Positions 7,462 through 16,199 of a stretch of 26,382 nt of DNA are shown piece after piece. The stretch is taken from positions 1 through 26,382 of the forward strand of contig DASWHF010000096.1 of the NCBI GenBank assembly GCA_036393295.1, given 5' to 3'. The stretch is from DASWHF01 sp036393295. Its GTDB lineage: Bacteria; Pseudomonadota; Gammaproteobacteria; Acidiferrobacterales; UBA6901. The first letter of the stretch is position 1. Each line of letters begins with the position of its first letter. Position numbers and translations under genes: made by a program. The notes under the pieces are model-generated. The model was given only the letters and a program-made list of their open reading frames with translations, was not told the DNA's origin and ran no database searches.

Positions 7462-8622
7462 GTGGTCGACACGGCGATGCGTGAGTCGACGCGCGAGCGC
7501 GAATCCGCCCGGCGTCGGAAGATCACGCTGTTCCTGTGCGGCGACGTCATGACCGGTCGCGGCGTCGACCAGGTGCTGCCGTATCCCGGCGCGCCGCAGC
7601 TGCACGAGGCCTATGCGCGGAGCGCCGGCGACTATGTCGATCTCGCCGAGCGTGCCAGCGGCCCGATCCCGCGACCCGCGGAGTTCGCCTACATCTGGGG
7701 CGACGCGCTCGACGAGTTGGCGCGCGTCGATCCGGACTTGCGCATCATCAACCTCGAGACTGCCGTGACGCGCGGCGATGCCTGGGAGCCGAAGGGCATC
7801 AACTACCGGATGAGCCCGGACAACATCGCCTGTCTCACCGCGGCCGGCGTCGATTGCTGTGTATTGGCCAACAACCATGTTCTCGACTGGGGCCGAGGCG
7901 GGCTCCGGGAGACGCTCGATACGCTCGAGCGTGCGGGCGTGCAGGTCGCCGGCGCCGGGCGCGATCTCGCGGCGGCGGCGCGGCCGGCCCGGCTCGCGAT
8001 CGGCGATCGGTGGCGGGTATGGGTGTTCGGTCTGGGTGCCGCCGACAGCGGCATTCCGGACGACTGGGCGGCGGCGCCCGGCACGCCGGGCGTCAATCTG
8101 CTGCCGACGCAGTGGGACGCCGCCGTCGCATCGATCGCGCGCGCCGTCGCCGCCGTCAAGCGTGGGCAGGACCTTGCCATCGCCTCGATCCATTGGGGTG
8201 GCAACTGGGGCTACGACATTCCGCCCGCTCAGCGCCGCCTCGCCCACGACCTTATCGATCGTGCCGCGATCGATATCGTGCACGGCCATTCCTCGCATCA
8301 TCCCAAGGGGATCGAGGTCCACCACGGGAAGCTGATCCTCTACGGCTGCGGCGATTTCATCAACGACTATGAAGGCATCCGCGGTCACGAGCCATTCCGC
8401 AGCGAGCTCCGGCTGATGTACTGCGCGACGCTCGCCGCGGACGGCGCGCTGACGCGCCTCACGATGACGCCGTTGCGGGCTCGCCGCTTTCGCCTGCAGC
8501 GTGCGAGCGGCGAGGAGGCGCGCTGGCTGGGCGCGCGCCTGGCGCGCGAGGGCGCGTCGCTGGGCACGACAGTGGAGGTCGGGCCGGACGGCACTCTGAG
8601 CCTGCGCTGGGCGACGGACTGA
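7462..8622 (+). CDS. CapA-family (PGA_cap) metallophosphatase-like protein
   Basis: About 386 residues from GTG 7462, or 381 from ATG 7477; neither has a convincing ribosome-binding site. The family fold is a calcineurin-like phosphoesterase relative named after the poly-gamma-glutamate capsule protein CapA. Motifs in order are LFLCGDVMTGRG (about 28-39), RIINLETAVT, INYRMSP, CVLANNHVLDWG, ASIHWGGNW and IVHGHSSHHPKG, together giving the Asp/Asn/His metal-ligand set of the family. No signal peptide or transmembrane anchor is present, unlike capsule CapA. No other polyglutamate genes (CapB, CapC) are near, so a capsule role is not supported. A hydrolase of unknown substrate in the cytoplasm is the safer description. 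Confidence 0.88.
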   Translation: MVDTAMRESTRERESARRRKITLFLCGDVMTGRGVDQVLPYPGAPQLHEAYARSAGDYVDLAERASGPIPRPAEFAYIWGDALDELARVDPDLRIINLETAVTRGDAWEPKGINYRMSPDNIACLTAAGVDCCVLANNHVLDWGRGGLRETLDTLERAGVQVAGAGRDLAAAARPARLAIGDRWRVWVFGLGAADSGIPDDWAAAPGTPGVNLLPTQWDAAVASIARAVAAVKRGQDLAIASIHWGGNWGYDIPPAQRRLAHDLIDRAAIDIVHGHSSHHPKGIEVHHGKLILYGCGDFINDYEGIRGHEPFRSELRLMYCATLAADGALTRLTMTPLRARRFRLQRASGEEARWLGARLAREGASLGTTVEVGPDGTLSLRWATD

Positions 8623-8687
8623 CGGCGACGTTCGAACCGCGTATCCGGCCGGGTCTCCCTGATGGCATGACGGTCACCGCCCCACGG

Positions 8688-8716
8688 TTGAAACCGCCGA
8701 TCTTTGGGTGAACAAT
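8688..8716 (+). promoter_or_regulatory. Sigma-70-type promoter for the dienelactone hydrolase gene
   Basis: TTGAAA (8688-8693, 5 of 6) and AACAAT (8711-8716, 4 of 6) are separated by exactly 17 bases. The expected start near 8723 would give a leader of about 43 bases. Confidence 0.5.
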
Positions 8717-8765
8717 GACGGGCCGCGTTCGCTACAACGCATCGACAATCGACGGAGGAAGACAA

Positions 8766-9557
8766 ATGAAAGCAGCATGGAGTCTGGCGTTGATCCTGGT
8801 GTTCGCCGGCGGCGCCCAGGCGGCGGTCGTCGGCGAGGAAGTCACCTACCAGGCCGGTGGCACCACCATGAAGGGTTACCTGGCCTACGACGACGCGGTC
8901 AAGGGCAAGCGTCCCGGCGTGCTGGTGGTGCACGAGTGGTGGGGCCACAACGACTACGCGCGCATGCGCGCCCGCATGCTGGCCGAGATGGGATACACGG
9001 CGCTGGCGGTCGACATGTTCGGCGACGGCAAGACCGCCGACCACCCGGACGACGCCGGCAAGTTCGCGACCGCGGTGAACAGCGACATGGCGGCGCGGCG
9101 CGCGCGCTTTATCGCCGCCCGCAAGCTGCTGGCCGGGCACAAGACCGTCAACGGTCAGCGCATCGCCGCCATCGGTTACTGCTTCGGCGGCGGCGTCGTG
9201 CTGGCCATGGCGCGCGAGGGCGTGAAGCTCGACGGCGTCGCCAGCTTCCACGGCAGTCTCGCCACCAACACCCCGGCCCGGACCGGCCAGGTCAAGGCCA
9301 AGGTCCTGGTGCTGACCGGCGCCGCCGATCCCATGGCGCCGTCCGAGACGGTCGAGAAGTTCAAGCAGGAGATGAGCGCGGCCAAGGTCGACCACAAGGT
9401 GGTGGTCTATCCCGGCGCCAGGCACAGCTTCACCAACCCCGACGCCACCGCGTTCGGCGAGAAGTTCGGCATGCCGCTGGCCTACGACGCCGCGGCCGAC
9501 AAGGAGTCCTGGGCCGAGCTCGACAAGTTCCTGAAGAAGGTCTTTGGCAGGAAGTGA
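8766..9557 (+). CDS. Exported dienelactone hydrolase family protein
   Basis: A 263-residue alpha/beta hydrolase with a cleavable signal peptide (residues 1-20, ending GGAQA). GYCFGG places the nucleophile at Cys139, as in true dienelactone hydrolases. TGAADPMAP gives Asp189 and GARHSF gives His220, completing the Cys-Asp-His triad. VHEWWG at 56-60 is the usual oxyanion-strand motif. The classical enzyme opens dienelactone in chloroaromatic breakdown, but exported homologues without neighbouring ring-cleavage genes, as here, have unproven substrates. GGAGGAAG lies 6 bases before the start. The gene stands alone and faces the molybdenum hydroxylase gene convergently. Confidence 0.92.
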   Translation: MKAAWSLALILVFAGGAQAAVVGEEVTYQAGGTTMKGYLAYDDAVKGKRPGVLVVHEWWGHNDYARMRARMLAEMGYTALAVDMFGDGKTADHPDDAGKFATAVNSDMAARRARFIAARKLLAGHKTVNGQRIAAIGYCFGGGVVLAMAREGVKLDGVASFHGSLATNTPARTGQVKAKVLVLTGAADPMAPSETVEKFKQEMSAAKVDHKVVVYPGARHSFTNPDATAFGEKFGMPLAYDAAADKESWAELDKFLKKVFGRK

Positions 9558-9590
9558 TGGGCCGTGGTATCCAATAGCCCAATAAAATTG

Positions 9591-9702
9591 GCCACGGGGA
9601 GCACGGGGGACACGGGGAAGAATCGTATCGGCACCATCGCGCGCACGGCCAACCGTGATTCGCTTTCCCCGTGCTCCCCGTGCTCCCCGTGCTCCCCGTG
9701 GC
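9591..9702. repeat. Imperfect long hairpin built of 9-bp tandem repeats
   Basis: The right arm holds four units, three CCCCGTGCT (9667-9693) and a final CCCCGTGGC (9694-9702). The left arm (9591-9619) holds about three complementary units (CACGGGGAG-like). The arms can pair over roughly 30 bases around a 46-base centre. The element fills the gap between two convergent genes, so it could end transcription from both. Similar CACGGGG-type repeats occur in intergenic DNA of many environmental bacteria (from memory). No TIR-type ends or coding capacity are seen. Confidence 0.75.
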
Positions 9703-9720
9703 AAATCAGTTTTTCCGAAC

Positions 9721-12177
9721 TTACGGGATATTGCCATCCCCCAAAAGCGGCAGCCGCCGCAACCGCCGGCCGCCGGCGGCGGCCACGGCGTTGGCGACCG
9801 CCGGTGCGATGACCGGCACGCCGGGCTCGCCGACGCCGCCCGGCGGCTCGCGACTCTCCATGATATGGACTTCCACCTCCGGCATCTCGGCGAGCGTGAG
9901 AATCGGGTAGTCGGCGAGGCTTTCCGGGAGCACGCGGCCGCCGGCGATGCCGACTTCCTCTCTAAGCGCCGCCGACAGCCCGAAGGCGATGCCGCCCTCG
10001 ATCTGGGCGCGCACCGCGTCCGGATTGACGGCAATGCCGCAGTCGATCGCGCACACCACGTGCGGCACGCGCAGCGTGTCGCCGTGCAGCGCGACCTCGG
10101 CGACCTGTGCGACCCAGCTGCCGAACGACCGGTATACCGCGATGCCGCGGCCCACGCCCGGCGGCAGCGGTATCCCCCAGCCGGCGGCGCCGGCGGCGCG
10201 CTCCAGCACCGCGCGGTGGCGCGGCGCCTGCGCCAACAGCGCGCGCCGGTATTCAAAAGGATCGCGCCCCGCGGCGAGCGCCAGCTCGTCGATGAAGCTC
10301 TCGACGACGAAGGCGTTGTTGGACGCGCCGACCGAGCGCCAGGCGCCGGTCGGCACCGGTGTCGGTACCTCGACATGCTCCTCGCGCAGGTTCGGTATCG
10401 CATAGGGCAGGTCGATGCCGTCCAGGGCCAGCTCCGGGCCGGCGATGCGCAGGAACCAGGCCACGGGCAGACCGTCGGCGCCGAGGCTGGCCCGGACCCG
10501 CGCGGCGTGCGCCGGGCGGTACTTGTCGTGCTGCAGGTCGTCGGCTCGCGTCCAGACGACCTGCACGGGCCGGCCGAGGCGTTTCGCCAGCTCGACCGCG
10601 TCGGCGACGAAGTCGGTTTCGAGCCGGCGGCCGAAACCGCCGCCGAGAAACTGGGTGTGCACCTGCACCTTGGATTTCGGCAGCCCGGCGAGGCGCGCGG
10701 CGATCTTCTGCGTGTCGACCTGCGATTGGGTGCCGACCCAGACATGACAGGCGTCGGCGCGGACCTCGGCGGCGCAATTCATCGGCTCGAGCGTGGCGTG
10801 GGCGAGATAGGGCGTGGCGTAGCGCGCCTCGATCACGCGCGCCGCGCCGCGCAGCGCGCGCCGGGCATCGCCGTCGTTGCGCTTCACCTCGCCGTCGCGA
10901 TCGAGCGCGGCCTCCAGGTCGGCCGCGAGCGCGGCATTGTCGAGGTCCGCGTGCGGTCCGGCCTGCCATTCGACCGTGAGCGCCGCGCGGCCGCGCAGCG
11001 CCGACCAGAAATCGTCGGCGACCACCGCCACGCCGCTGTCGATCGGCACCACGTCGCGCACGCCCGGCACGCGCCGTGCCGCCGCGGCGTCGAATGACCG
11101 GAGTTTTCCGCCGAAGTCCGGACAGCGCGCGACGCTCGCGACCAGCATGTCCGGCCGGGCGACGTCGACGCCGTAGACCGTGCGGCCGGCCACCATGTCG
11201 GGGATCTCGAGCCGCGGCGTGTCATGGCCGATGAGCCGGAAGTCGGCGGGCTCCTTGAGCGCAACCGGTTCGGGCGCGGCGATGCGGCGGGCGGCCGCCG
11301 CGAGCGCGCCGTAACCGGCGCGCCGGCCGCTCGCCGTGTGCACGACGGCGCCGTCGCCGGTCGCGCACTCGCCGGCCGGCACCCGCCAGCGCTTGGCCGC
11401 CGCGGCGAGCAGCCGCACCCGCGTCGCCGCGGCATGCCGGCGGAACGGCTCCCACTCGCCGCGCACCGTGCTGGAGCCGCCGGTGAACTGCGCGCCCCAG
11501 AGCGGATTCTTATAGATGGGGGCGACCGGCGCGAAGCGCGTGCGGACGCGCCCGACGGCGACGTCCAGCTCCTCGGCCGCCAGCATGGCGAGCGCGGTGA
11601 GCGCGCCTTGGCCCATCTCGGAGTGGTTGATCGTCAGGGTGATGGTATCGTCAGCGTGGATCGCGATGAAGTCGCTCATGACCACTCCATCGGCCGCCGG
11701 CGCCAGCGGCGCACCGGCCGGGGTGGGTGCGTCGCCACGCGCCACGCGCGCGATGGCGCGGCGGATGCGCGGATAGGTTCCGCAGCGGCACAGCACGCCG
11801 GACATCGCGGCATCGACCGCGGCCGTATCGGGCCGCGGCGTGCGCGCGAGCAGCGCGCACGCCGCGAGCAGCTGGCCCGGCTGACAATAGCCACACTGCG
11901 GCACCTGCTCGGCGATCCAGGCGGCGACGAGCTCCGGATGATGCACCGCCAGGCCCTCGACGGTCAGCACCGCGCGCCCGGCGGCGCGCTCGAGCGGCAG
12001 CATGCAGGCATGGTTGGGCGCGCCGTCGATCAGCACCGTGCAGATGCCGCAGACGCCGACGCCGCAGCCGTACTTGGTGCCCTTGAGCCCCAGCCGGTCG
12101 CGCAGCGCCCACAGCAGCGGCATCGCCGGATCGGCGGCGATCTCCACCGGTGCGCCGTTGACGGTCAGCGTTATCAT
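9721..12177 (-). CDS. Single-chain molybdenum hydroxylase (IorA-like 2Fe-2S domain fused to IorB-like Mo subunit)
   Basis: An 818-residue fusion of two proteins that are usually separate. Residues 1-155 are the electron-transfer part: a plant-type 2Fe-2S site (Cys38, 43, 46, 58) and an all-helical 2Fe-2S site (Cys95, 98, 130, 132). Residues 167-818 are the molybdopterin-cytosine-dinucleotide binding part: HSEMGQGALTAL, the FLGGGFGRR loop, and GVGEPG with Glu784 as the expected catalytic base. It is closest to isoquinoline 1-oxidoreductase/aldehyde oxidase-type enzymes, which hydroxylate N-heterocycles or aldehydes using water. The usual Tat signal of IorB is absent, so the enzyme should be cytoplasmic unless it is exported with a partner. 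Met167 is preceded by GGAG at a 5-base distance, so separate translation of the Mo part is possible. No FAD subunit or XdhC-type maturation gene is nearby. ATG 12177 is preferred to TTG 12186. Confidence 0.9.
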   Translation of the reverse strand: MITLTVNGAPVEIAADPAMPLLWALRDRLGLKGTKYGCGVGVCGICTVLIDGAPNHACMLPLERAAGRAVLTVEGLAVHHPELVAAWIAEQVPQCGYCQPGQLLAACALLARTPRPDTAAVDAAMSGVLCRCGTYPRIRRAIARVARGDAPTPAGAPLAPAADGVVMSDFIAIHADDTITLTINHSEMGQGALTALAMLAAEELDVAVGRVRTRFAPVAPIYKNPLWGAQFTGGSSTVRGEWEPFRRHAAATRVRLLAAAAKRWRVPAGECATGDGAVVHTASGRRAGYGALAAAARRIAAPEPVALKEPADFRLIGHDTPRLEIPDMVAGRTVYGVDVARPDMLVASVARCPDFGGKLRSFDAAAARRVPGVRDVVPIDSGVAVVADDFWSALRGRAALTVEWQAGPHADLDNAALAADLEAALDRDGEVKRNDGDARRALRGAARVIEARYATPYLAHATLEPMNCAAEVRADACHVWVGTQSQVDTQKIAARLAGLPKSKVQVHTQFLGGGFGRRLETDFVADAVELAKRLGRPVQVVWTRADDLQHDKYRPAHAARVRASLGADGLPVAWFLRIAGPELALDGIDLPYAIPNLREEHVEVPTPVPTGAWRSVGASNNAFVVESFIDELALAAGRDPFEYRRALLAQAPRHRAVLERAAGAAGWGIPLPPGVGRGIAVYRSFGSWVAQVAEVALHGDTLRVPHVVCAIDCGIAVNPDAVRAQIEGGIAFGLSAALREEVGIAGGRVLPESLADYPILTLAEMPEVEVHIMESREPPGGVGEPGVPVIAPAVANAVAAAGGRRLRRLPLLGDGNIP

Positions 12178-12288
12178 CGCTTCCAATGGTTCGGGCGTGA
12201 CATGATCGTGAGCGCAAAACGAACCTGCAGGCGTGCGAATACCCTGCCATTAAACCACTACGGCGCGGCATTGACGAGGACGCAAGCA

Positions 12289-14076
12289 ATGGCCATCTCA
12301 CCTTTATACGAAGCCGTGCTGCTGCTGGCGGCCGCGGTCATCACCGTGCCGCTGTTCCGGCGCTTGGGCCTGGGCGCGGTGCTGGGTTACCTGGCGGCGG
12401 GCGTGGCGATCGGCCCCTGGGTCTTCGGCTGGGTCCGGGACGTCGAGAACATCCTGCATTTCTCCGAGCTCGGCGTGGTTCTGCTGCTGTTCATCATCGG
12501 CCTCGAGCTGCAGCCGGCACGGCTGTGGGCCCTGCGCAGGCCGGTGTTCGGCCTCGGTAGCGCGCAGGTCGCCGTCACCGGCCTGCTGCTCATGCTGCCC
12601 GGTTGGGCGGCCGGGCTGACGCCCACGACCGCGTTGGTGGTGGGCTTGGTGCTGTCGCTGTCCTCGACCGCCTTCGTGCTTCAGATCCTCGCCGAGAAGA
12701 AACAGCTGACCACGCATCACGGTCGGACGTCGTTCGCGATCCTGCTGTTTCAGGACCTCGCCGCCATTCCGCTGCTCGCGGTCATTCCGCTGCTCGCCGC
12801 CGGCGCGGCCGGCGAGGCCGGCGGCCCGTGGGCGGCGCTCGAGGCGGTGGCGATGGTCGCCGTTGTGATCGTCGTCGGCCGCTGGCTGCTGCGGCCGTTC
12901 CTGCGTCTGGTCGCGGCGACGAATATCCACGAGCTGTTCACCGCGGCCGCGCTGCTGGTGGTGATCGGCGCGGCGCTGCTGATGGATCGCATCGGCCTGT
13001 CGATGGCCCTCGGTGCGTTTCTGGCCGGCGTGCTGGTGGCGGACTCCGAATACCGTCACGAGCTCGAGGCCGATATCGAGCCGTTCAAGGGGTTGCTGCT
13101 GGGCCTGTATTTCATCGCGGTGGGCATGTCGGTCAATCTCGGCCTGGTGGCGGCCCGGCCCTGGACAGTGCTCGGCCTGGTCGCCGGCCTGATGCTGGTC
13201 AAGGGGATCGCGGTCTACGCCGTCAGCCGCATCGCCGGCCATGCGCACGGCGTCGCGATCAACACCGCGCTGTATCTGCCCCAAGGCGGGGAGTTCGCCT
13301 TCGTATTGCTCGGCGTCGCCGCCGCCGCGCAGGTGGTCGAGCGGGCGCTCGCCGACCTGCTGATCGTCGTGGTGTCGCTGTCGATGGCCGCGACGCCGTT
13401 GCTGATCGCGGCAAATGAACGCCTGTTCCGGATCGGCCGGCGGGCGCCGGCGGAGCCCGCCTACGACCGGGTCGAGCCGAAGGAGCGCCACGTCATCATC
13501 GCCGGTTTCGGGCGCTTCGGCCAGATGGTGGCGCGCACCCTGCGCGTGAAGAACATCCCGTTCACCGCGCTCGAGGCGAGCTTCGAGCAGGTCGATTTCG
13601 TGCGCAAGTTCGGCAACAAGATCCACTTCGGTGACGCCTCGCGGCTCGATCTGCTGCGCTCCGCGGGCGCCGGCCAGGCCGCCGCCTTCGTGCTGGCGAT
13701 CGACGACGTCGAGGCGTCGCTGCGCACCGCGCAAATGGTGCGGACGCACTACCCGGAGCTTGTGATCTACGCCCGCGCCCGCAATCGCGTGCATGCCTAC
13801 CGGCTGATGGACCTGGGCGTGCGCCACCTGGTGCGCGAGACCTTCCATTCGAGCCTGGTGCTGACGCAGGATGTGCTGCGGGGCCTGGGTTTCAGCGCCG
13901 CCGAGGCGGATGAAACGGTGCAGCGCTTTCGCGAGCACGACGAGGCGCTGCTCGAGCGTCAGCACAAGGTTCACCACGACGAGGCCCAGCTCATCGCCAG
14001 CGCCCGACAGGGCGCGGCCGAGCTCGAGCGTTTGTTCGAGCAGGACAGCCGCGCGGCCGACCGGCCGGCGGAATGA
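12289..14076 (+). CDS. KefC-type (CPA2) cation:proton antiporter with RCK domain
   Basis: A 595-residue inner-membrane protein. Residues about 5-390 hold 12-13 hydrophobic helices of the Na+/H+ exchanger fold, including the conserved stretches ELGVVLLLFIIGLEL, SLSSTAFVLQIL and LFQDLAAIPLL, and the QGGEFAFVLLG helix typical of KefB/KefC. Residues about 400-520 are a TrkA-N/RCK domain beginning HVIIAGFGRFGQ (GxGxxG nucleotide-binding loop). A charged C-terminal tail follows. KefC proteins export K+ in exchange for H+ during electrophile stress under glutathione control; whether this homologue is glutathione-gated cannot be read from the sequence, and no KefF/KefG ancillary gene is adjacent. GAGGA lies eight bases before ATG. 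Its stop codon directly abuts that of the FeoB-like gene. Confidence 0.92.
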   Translation: MAISPLYEAVLLLAAAVITVPLFRRLGLGAVLGYLAAGVAIGPWVFGWVRDVENILHFSELGVVLLLFIIGLELQPARLWALRRPVFGLGSAQVAVTGLLLMLPGWAAGLTPTTALVVGLVLSLSSTAFVLQILAEKKQLTTHHGRTSFAILLFQDLAAIPLLAVIPLLAAGAAGEAGGPWAALEAVAMVAVVIVVGRWLLRPFLRLVAATNIHELFTAAALLVVIGAALLMDRIGLSMALGAFLAGVLVADSEYRHELEADIEPFKGLLLGLYFIAVGMSVNLGLVAARPWTVLGLVAGLMLVKGIAVYAVSRIAGHAHGVAINTALYLPQGGEFAFVLLGVAAAAQVVERALADLLIVVVSLSMAATPLLIAANERLFRIGRRAPAEPAYDRVEPKERHVIIAGFGRFGQMVARTLRVKNIPFTALEASFEQVDFVRKFGNKIHFGDASRLDLLRSAGAGQAAAFVLAIDDVEASLRTAQMVRTHYPELVIYARARNRVHAYRLMDLGVRHLVRETFHSSLVLTQDVLRGLGFSAAEADETVQRFREHDEALLERQHKVHHDEAQLIASARQGAAELERLFEQDSRAADRPAE

Positions 14077-16131
14077 TCAGGACGATGCCATCTCCACGCC
14101 GGTGAGCAGCAACCGCACCGCGCCGCTGACCAGCAGCGCCACGCCGACCGACAGCGCGATCGAGAACAGCGCCTCGCGGCGGCCGATGGTCTTAAGCATC
14201 ACGGCGAAGGTCGAGACGCAGGGGACATAAAAGGTCAGGAACAGCAGAAAGGTCGTGATCTGCACCCAGTCCAGCCAGGCCCCGATTTCGAAGCCGCCGA
14301 GCGCCTGGAAGACCATGAGCAGCGACAGCTCCTTGCGCAGCACGCCGAACAGGATCGGCACGCCCAGCACCACCGGCAGTCCGAGCCACCACACGGTGAT
14401 CGGCGTCAGCGCGGTATTGATCACGGTGTCGGCGTCGGCATGGTTGAGCAGCGCGAGGATGACGCTGCCGGCCACCAGCAGCGGCGTGACGATGGTGAGG
14501 ATGTCGCGCGTCCGCTCCCAGGTCTGGGCGAGCAGCGCGCGGCCGTCGGGCAGGGCGTAGGGCGGAATCTCCTGCACCTGGCCGGGCCCCTGCTCGGGAT
14601 AGCGGCGCGTCAGCAGCCGGCCGCCGGCGGCGATCACCACCACGGTGAGCGCGAAGATCGCGAACACGCCGAGGCCGCCCAGATACTTGCCGGCCAGGGC
14701 GAGGATGATGGCCGAGCGCGCCGAGCACGGCACGAAGGTGATAAGCAGCGCCGCCACGATGCGCTCGCGCCCCGCGCTCGAGCGCGCGACCGCCGAAATC
14801 GCCGGCACGTTGCAGCCGAGGCCGAGCAGGAAGGGCACGGCGACCCCACCGTGCAGGCCGATGCGGTGGAAGCCGCGGTCGACGACGAAGGCGATGCGCT
14901 GCATGATGCCGGATTGCTCGAGTGTGACGAGCAGCAGCACCAGCGGGATCATGTACGGCAGGACGATGCCGGTGAGGCCGATCAGGCCATCGGTCACGGC
15001 GCGGGCGATCACGCCGCCGGTGGTCGCCGGCTGCCAGCCGGACAGCGCCTCGACCAGGCGGGCGCTGGTGCGGCTGTCGATCCACGCGCTGACTTCGAAG
15101 ACCACGAACAGCACCGTCGCAAACACCGCGAGGCTGCCGATGAGTCCGAAGTGCGGATGCAGGAACAGCTCGTCCAGCCAGTAACGCCAGCCGCGCCCGG
15201 CATGCGGCGCGCCGAGGCGCGTCACACTCTCGAACAGCATGGCGGCGCGGTGGTGGCGGTCGGCGTGCAGCTCCTCGGCGAGCGGGCGCGGCAGCGCGCG
15301 CTCGGCGGCAGCGCGCAGCCGCAGCAGCTCCGGCAGCAGCTCGGGAAAGTGCCGGCCCAGCTCCGGCAGGCAATGCGCGTCGCCGGCCGCCACCTGCGTC
15401 ACCAGGAAGGGATGCGGCACGCGGAACGCCGCCTGCAGCTCCGGCCGGCGCAGCGCCCGGCTGAGCGGCTGCAGCGCCTCGCAGATATGGCGGCTGGCCG
15501 GCTGCGGCAACGGGCAGGCGTCGGCGCGCGCCGCCTCGACCGCAGTGCGGAGCAGCTCGGCGATGCCGTGGCCCATGTGCGCCACGGTCCGCACCACCGG
15601 TACGCCGAGCTGCCGGCTGAGGGCGCGGGCCCCGATGTGCAAGCCCTTTTTCCAGGCCTCGTCCATCATATTGAGGGCAATCACCATCGGGTGGCCGAGC
15701 AGGCTCAGCTCCAGGGTCAGCTCCAGGTGGCGCTCCAGGGCGGTCGCGTCGATCACCTGGACAATCACGTCCGGCGGCGCGAACGGCGCCGGAGGCCCAC
15801 CGGGTCGACGGCGCATCACCGGCGGGCGGTCGTCCCCCCATAGCAGATACTGCAAGGTCATCTGATCGTCGCGCGCCAGATCGTGCAGCGCCCCGATGCC
15901 CGGCAGATCGACCAGCTGCGCCTCGTCGAGCCCGATTTGCACGATGCTCTCGTGGTAGCTGCGCCGCGTGCCTTCGAACCGGCCGTGGCGGGACGCGGCG
16001 CTCGATACCGCGCGAAACAGCGTGGTCTTGCCGCTGTTCGGCAGCCCCACCAGCGCCATGCGCAGGCGGCGATCGCCGCGCAGCAGCGGGATGCGCAGCG
16101 GGATGGTGGCGATTTGCGGGACAGGTTTCAC
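14077..16131 (-). CDS. Divergent FeoB-like GTPase/transporter
   Basis: A 684-residue inner-membrane protein starting at GTG 16131. The N-terminal GTPase has G1 GLPNSGKT (29-36), G3 DLPG (75-78) and G4 NMMD (154-157). The switch I segment (RFEGTRRSYHES) lacks the NWPGVT pattern of ordinary FeoB, and a proline/arginine-rich insert sits at about 98-120 between G3 and G4. The membrane half keeps two Gate-like regions: GLGCNVPAISA, and VPCSARSAIILAL in place of the usual PCGARLPV. A C-terminal YVPCVSTFAV helix carries another cysteine. FeoB imports Fe2+ across the inner membrane; this homologue may move iron or another divalent metal. No feoA or feoC is adjacent. An FNR-type box lies at the predicted promoter. 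Confidence 0.85.
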   Translation of the reverse strand: MKPVPQIATIPLRIPLLRGDRRLRMALVGLPNSGKTTLFRAVSSAASRHGRFEGTRRSYHESIVQIGLDEAQLVDLPGIGALHDLARDDQMTLQYLLWGDDRPPVMRRRPGGPPAPFAPPDVIVQVIDATALERHLELTLELSLLGHPMVIALNMMDEAWKKGLHIGARALSRQLGVPVVRTVAHMGHGIAELLRTAVEAARADACPLPQPASRHICEALQPLSRALRRPELQAAFRVPHPFLVTQVAAGDAHCLPELGRHFPELLPELLRLRAAAERALPRPLAEELHADRHHRAAMLFESVTRLGAPHAGRGWRYWLDELFLHPHFGLIGSLAVFATVLFVVFEVSAWIDSRTSARLVEALSGWQPATTGGVIARAVTDGLIGLTGIVLPYMIPLVLLLVTLEQSGIMQRIAFVVDRGFHRIGLHGGVAVPFLLGLGCNVPAISAVARSSAGRERIVAALLITFVPCSARSAIILALAGKYLGGLGVFAIFALTVVVIAAGGRLLTRRYPEQGPGQVQEIPPYALPDGRALLAQTWERTRDILTIVTPLLVAGSVILALLNHADADTVINTALTPITVWWLGLPVVLGVPILFGVLRKELSLLMVFQALGGFEIGAWLDWVQITTFLLFLTFYVPCVSTFAVMLKTIGRREALFSIALSVGVALLVSGAVRLLLTGVEMASS

Positions 16132-16199
16132 GCCGTGGCGTCTTGACCGGTTGACGCGCGCTCACACACCTTCGCGAGCCGCGCATGATGTAGCCGCTA

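Noticed and set aside
7462..8622. Capsule (poly-gamma-glutamate) biosynthesis role
   Set aside because: No CapB/CapC genes, export signal or membrane anchor; only the family fold is supported.
9667..9702. Possible CRISPR-like tandem repeats
   Set aside because: Units are 9 bp and directly adjacent with no spacers, and no cas genes are present.
12304..13977. Long minus-strand open frame of 557 codons opposite the KefC-type gene
   Set aside because: Composition is extreme (Arg, Gln, His, Gly repeats), no motif or ribosome site is present, and the plus strand has a complete recognised transporter. High G+C makes such antisense frames common.
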